From contig CM039462.1 in the NCBI GenBank assembly GCA_022414725.1, positions 127,259,556 through 127,323,555 on the forward strand: DNA of 64,000 nt, written 5' to 3'. The stretch is from Microglena sp. YARC. Its lineage: Eukaryota; Chlorophyta; Chlorophyceae; Chlamydomonadales; Chlamydomonadaceae. Shown piece after piece: positions 62,405 through 64,000 of the stretch. The notes below the pieces were generated by a model, which was not told where the DNA came from, made no database searches, and saw only the letters and a program-made list of their open reading frames with translations. The stretch's first letter is position 1, and every line of letters starts with the position of its first letter. The translations under genes were made by a program, and so were the position numbers.

Positions 62405-62559
62405 GTTTCTTATAATTATGTTATATGATATTTAGGATGATATTGTAATGAAGTCGAAATAGCTTCATCTGTTTGGCTGCAGTCGACCCCTGGCACCGTG
62501 CCATAATTGTAATCAATTCCTGCTGCTGCGTCCCATTCGCCCCCCATTAAATAAACGCC

Positions 62560-62840
62560 TATTTACAGATGCTTTATAGACCCAGCTACAGATGCTTTAC
62601 AAACCCGATTACATAGGGTTTACCGATCCAGTTACAGAGGGTTTACACGCCCGATTACATAGGGTTTACACACCCAGTTACAAAGGGTTTACACGCCTGG
62701 TTACAGAGGGTTTACAGCCGTACTTACAGCGGGTTTACAGCCATACTTAAAGCGGGTTTACAGCCATACTTACAGAGGGTTTACAGCCATACTTACATAG
62801 GGTTTACAGCCATACTTACAGAAGGTTTACAGAGGTCTGT
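62560..62840 (+). repeat. ~30-bp minisatellite AGGGTTTACAGCCATACTTACAT
   Basis: About nine to ten units of TTACAKAGGGTTTACA with variable links (CGCCCGA, GCCATAC), beginning about 150 bases after the gene Y stop. Not a telomere repeat. Confidence 0.88.
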
Positions 62841-64000
62841 AAACCAGATTCTGTAACTACTATGTAACAAAGTATGTAAGCATTTACAGACCGTTTACAG
62901 CCCGCGAGGTTTAGCTCGTTTCTACAGTACCCCAACTGTAACGGTACAGAACCCTTCACGGGTACTCTGGCCGTCCAGCAAGGCATACGGGTACACCGTA
63001 CCCGTAAGCCACGTGACGAACGCACATGATACAGTACCATACCCATGTACTGCCTCATCTCTCACAAAGCACTCGTTGCGCACATAGACACGAGCTACTC
63101 GGAACGAACCCTTCTACTACTCCCACGAAGACGTTCGATCCAAGCTACTCGACATCCCATACTTAGGTAACACCCTTACTGTTCTGCTAGCTTACACATA
63201 TCAACATACATATAAACATACATCACGTAGCCCGTTACTCTAGACTAACCCCTCAAGCTGCTAGGTGCATCGTGAGCTGTTACACTGGTAGCGGAGCTGG
63301 TTTCGTTCCTTAGGGACCTCACGCATACACATACGCACGCATACGGAATTTCCTTCGAATTAATCGCACCCGCCAGGACATCCTGTCAGATGTTCTGGCA
63401 TTTGCTGCTTTTCGTTTGGCTTTCTGCCCTTACCTGTGGCTACGAGTACACGTCGCGTCTGTCCTGTTCTTGCAGTGCTCTGTCCTGTCAGGTTCGCCCC
63501 GCCCTAAGGCCGCCTGCGACCTGTTATAGACGACTTATACGTCGTATCTAGAGTGGCAATGAGTGCACAGGTGTGACTCCCCTCCGGGCCCTGTGCCGCC
63601 TGCTGTGCAGCACCGAGGCCAGCTATGGCCACGCGTGCCACTATGCAGGACAGATCTGTACTGTTGCCATCTCCTTCCGTCTTCCATATAGTCCAAGCTC
63701 CCATGCTTGGTAGTTCTCTTCACTCAATGTAACGAGCATATCCTGTAGTGTCTGCAGTCCCGACTTACGACATTGAAAGGCTATGGGCCGCCATGTTAAC
63801 CACTGCTAACCGGAAGAGCTGACTCGCTCCCTGCATCGTAGAGGAGACGATCAGAGCTACCTTCGGTTTGTAAGAAACCGTCGAATTCCATCAATCTGTT
63901 CACACAGTAGGAAACCACCACTTGTCAGCGTAGTCCCCTGCTGCTAGAGTAGGATCTACGGCTATTGAGAAGCCAGCACCGATAGGCATTTACTGCCGAC
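62841..64000. other. No gene recognised
   Basis: Moderate GC with no long frame and no family resemblance that I can name. TTGTTCTTGCAG-like acceptor sites occur near 63475, so an unrecognised exon is possible. Confidence 0.5.

Overview
This window looks like intron-rich nuclear DNA of a green alga. The best-preserved gene is a plant-type plastid beta-ketoacyl-ACP synthase I, and the genes are cut into small exons by kilobase-long introns full of tandem repeats and transposons. A prasinophyte-like alga with a large repetitive genome would fit, but the species is a guess. No prokaryotic operon, rRNA cluster or CRISPR array is present.

Layout. 1-2864: repeats and the acceptor side of the first visible KAS exon. 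2865-11129 (+): the last seven exons of a KAS I gene; its 5' part lies outside the window. 12852-23602 (-): five phase-compatible exons of an unrecognised Ser/Lys-rich protein (called gene X here), convergent with KAS I. 24557-33394: a cluster of Helitron-like elements in both orientations, with long C- or G-runs. 34722-35949: a SINE, a splice-donor-bearing minisatellite and AT-rich DNA, ending in a 1000-N gap (35950-36949). 36950-51200: a satellite of about 37 bp units that grades through a higher-order form into decayed exon copies. 51213-57543 (-): exons 1-4 of VPS51, a subunit of the GARP/EARP tether. 58648-60004 (-): a broken LINE. 60971-62404 (+): an unrecognised gene (gene Y). 62560-64000: a minisatellite, then sequence in which I recognise nothing.

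Main observation. Most exons in KAS I, VPS51 and gene X are flanked by tandem copies of their own splice junctions. Acceptor-side introns carry repeated [intron end + exon start]; donor-side introns carry repeated [exon end + intron start]. Examples are the 182-bp array after KAS exon A, three copies before KAS exon F, the half-copies of VPS51 exons 2, 3 and 4, and the arrays round gene X. The extreme case is the ~10.5-kb 37-bp satellite, whose monomer read on the minus strand matches the donor end of VPS51 exon 4 (codons for DLPK followed by a GTGTGAGT-like donor). It appears to be a satellite born from a splice donor.

Mobile DNA is diverse: a tRNA-derived SINE family with clear target-site duplications (TSDs) on several copies, at least four hAT-like or unclassified MITE families, a 1.2-kb element with long terminal inverted repeats (TIRs), Helitron-like elements with a hairpin plus CTAG 3' end, and LINE fragments near (TGTAA)n tracts. 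The housekeeping genes have no evident functional link to each other.
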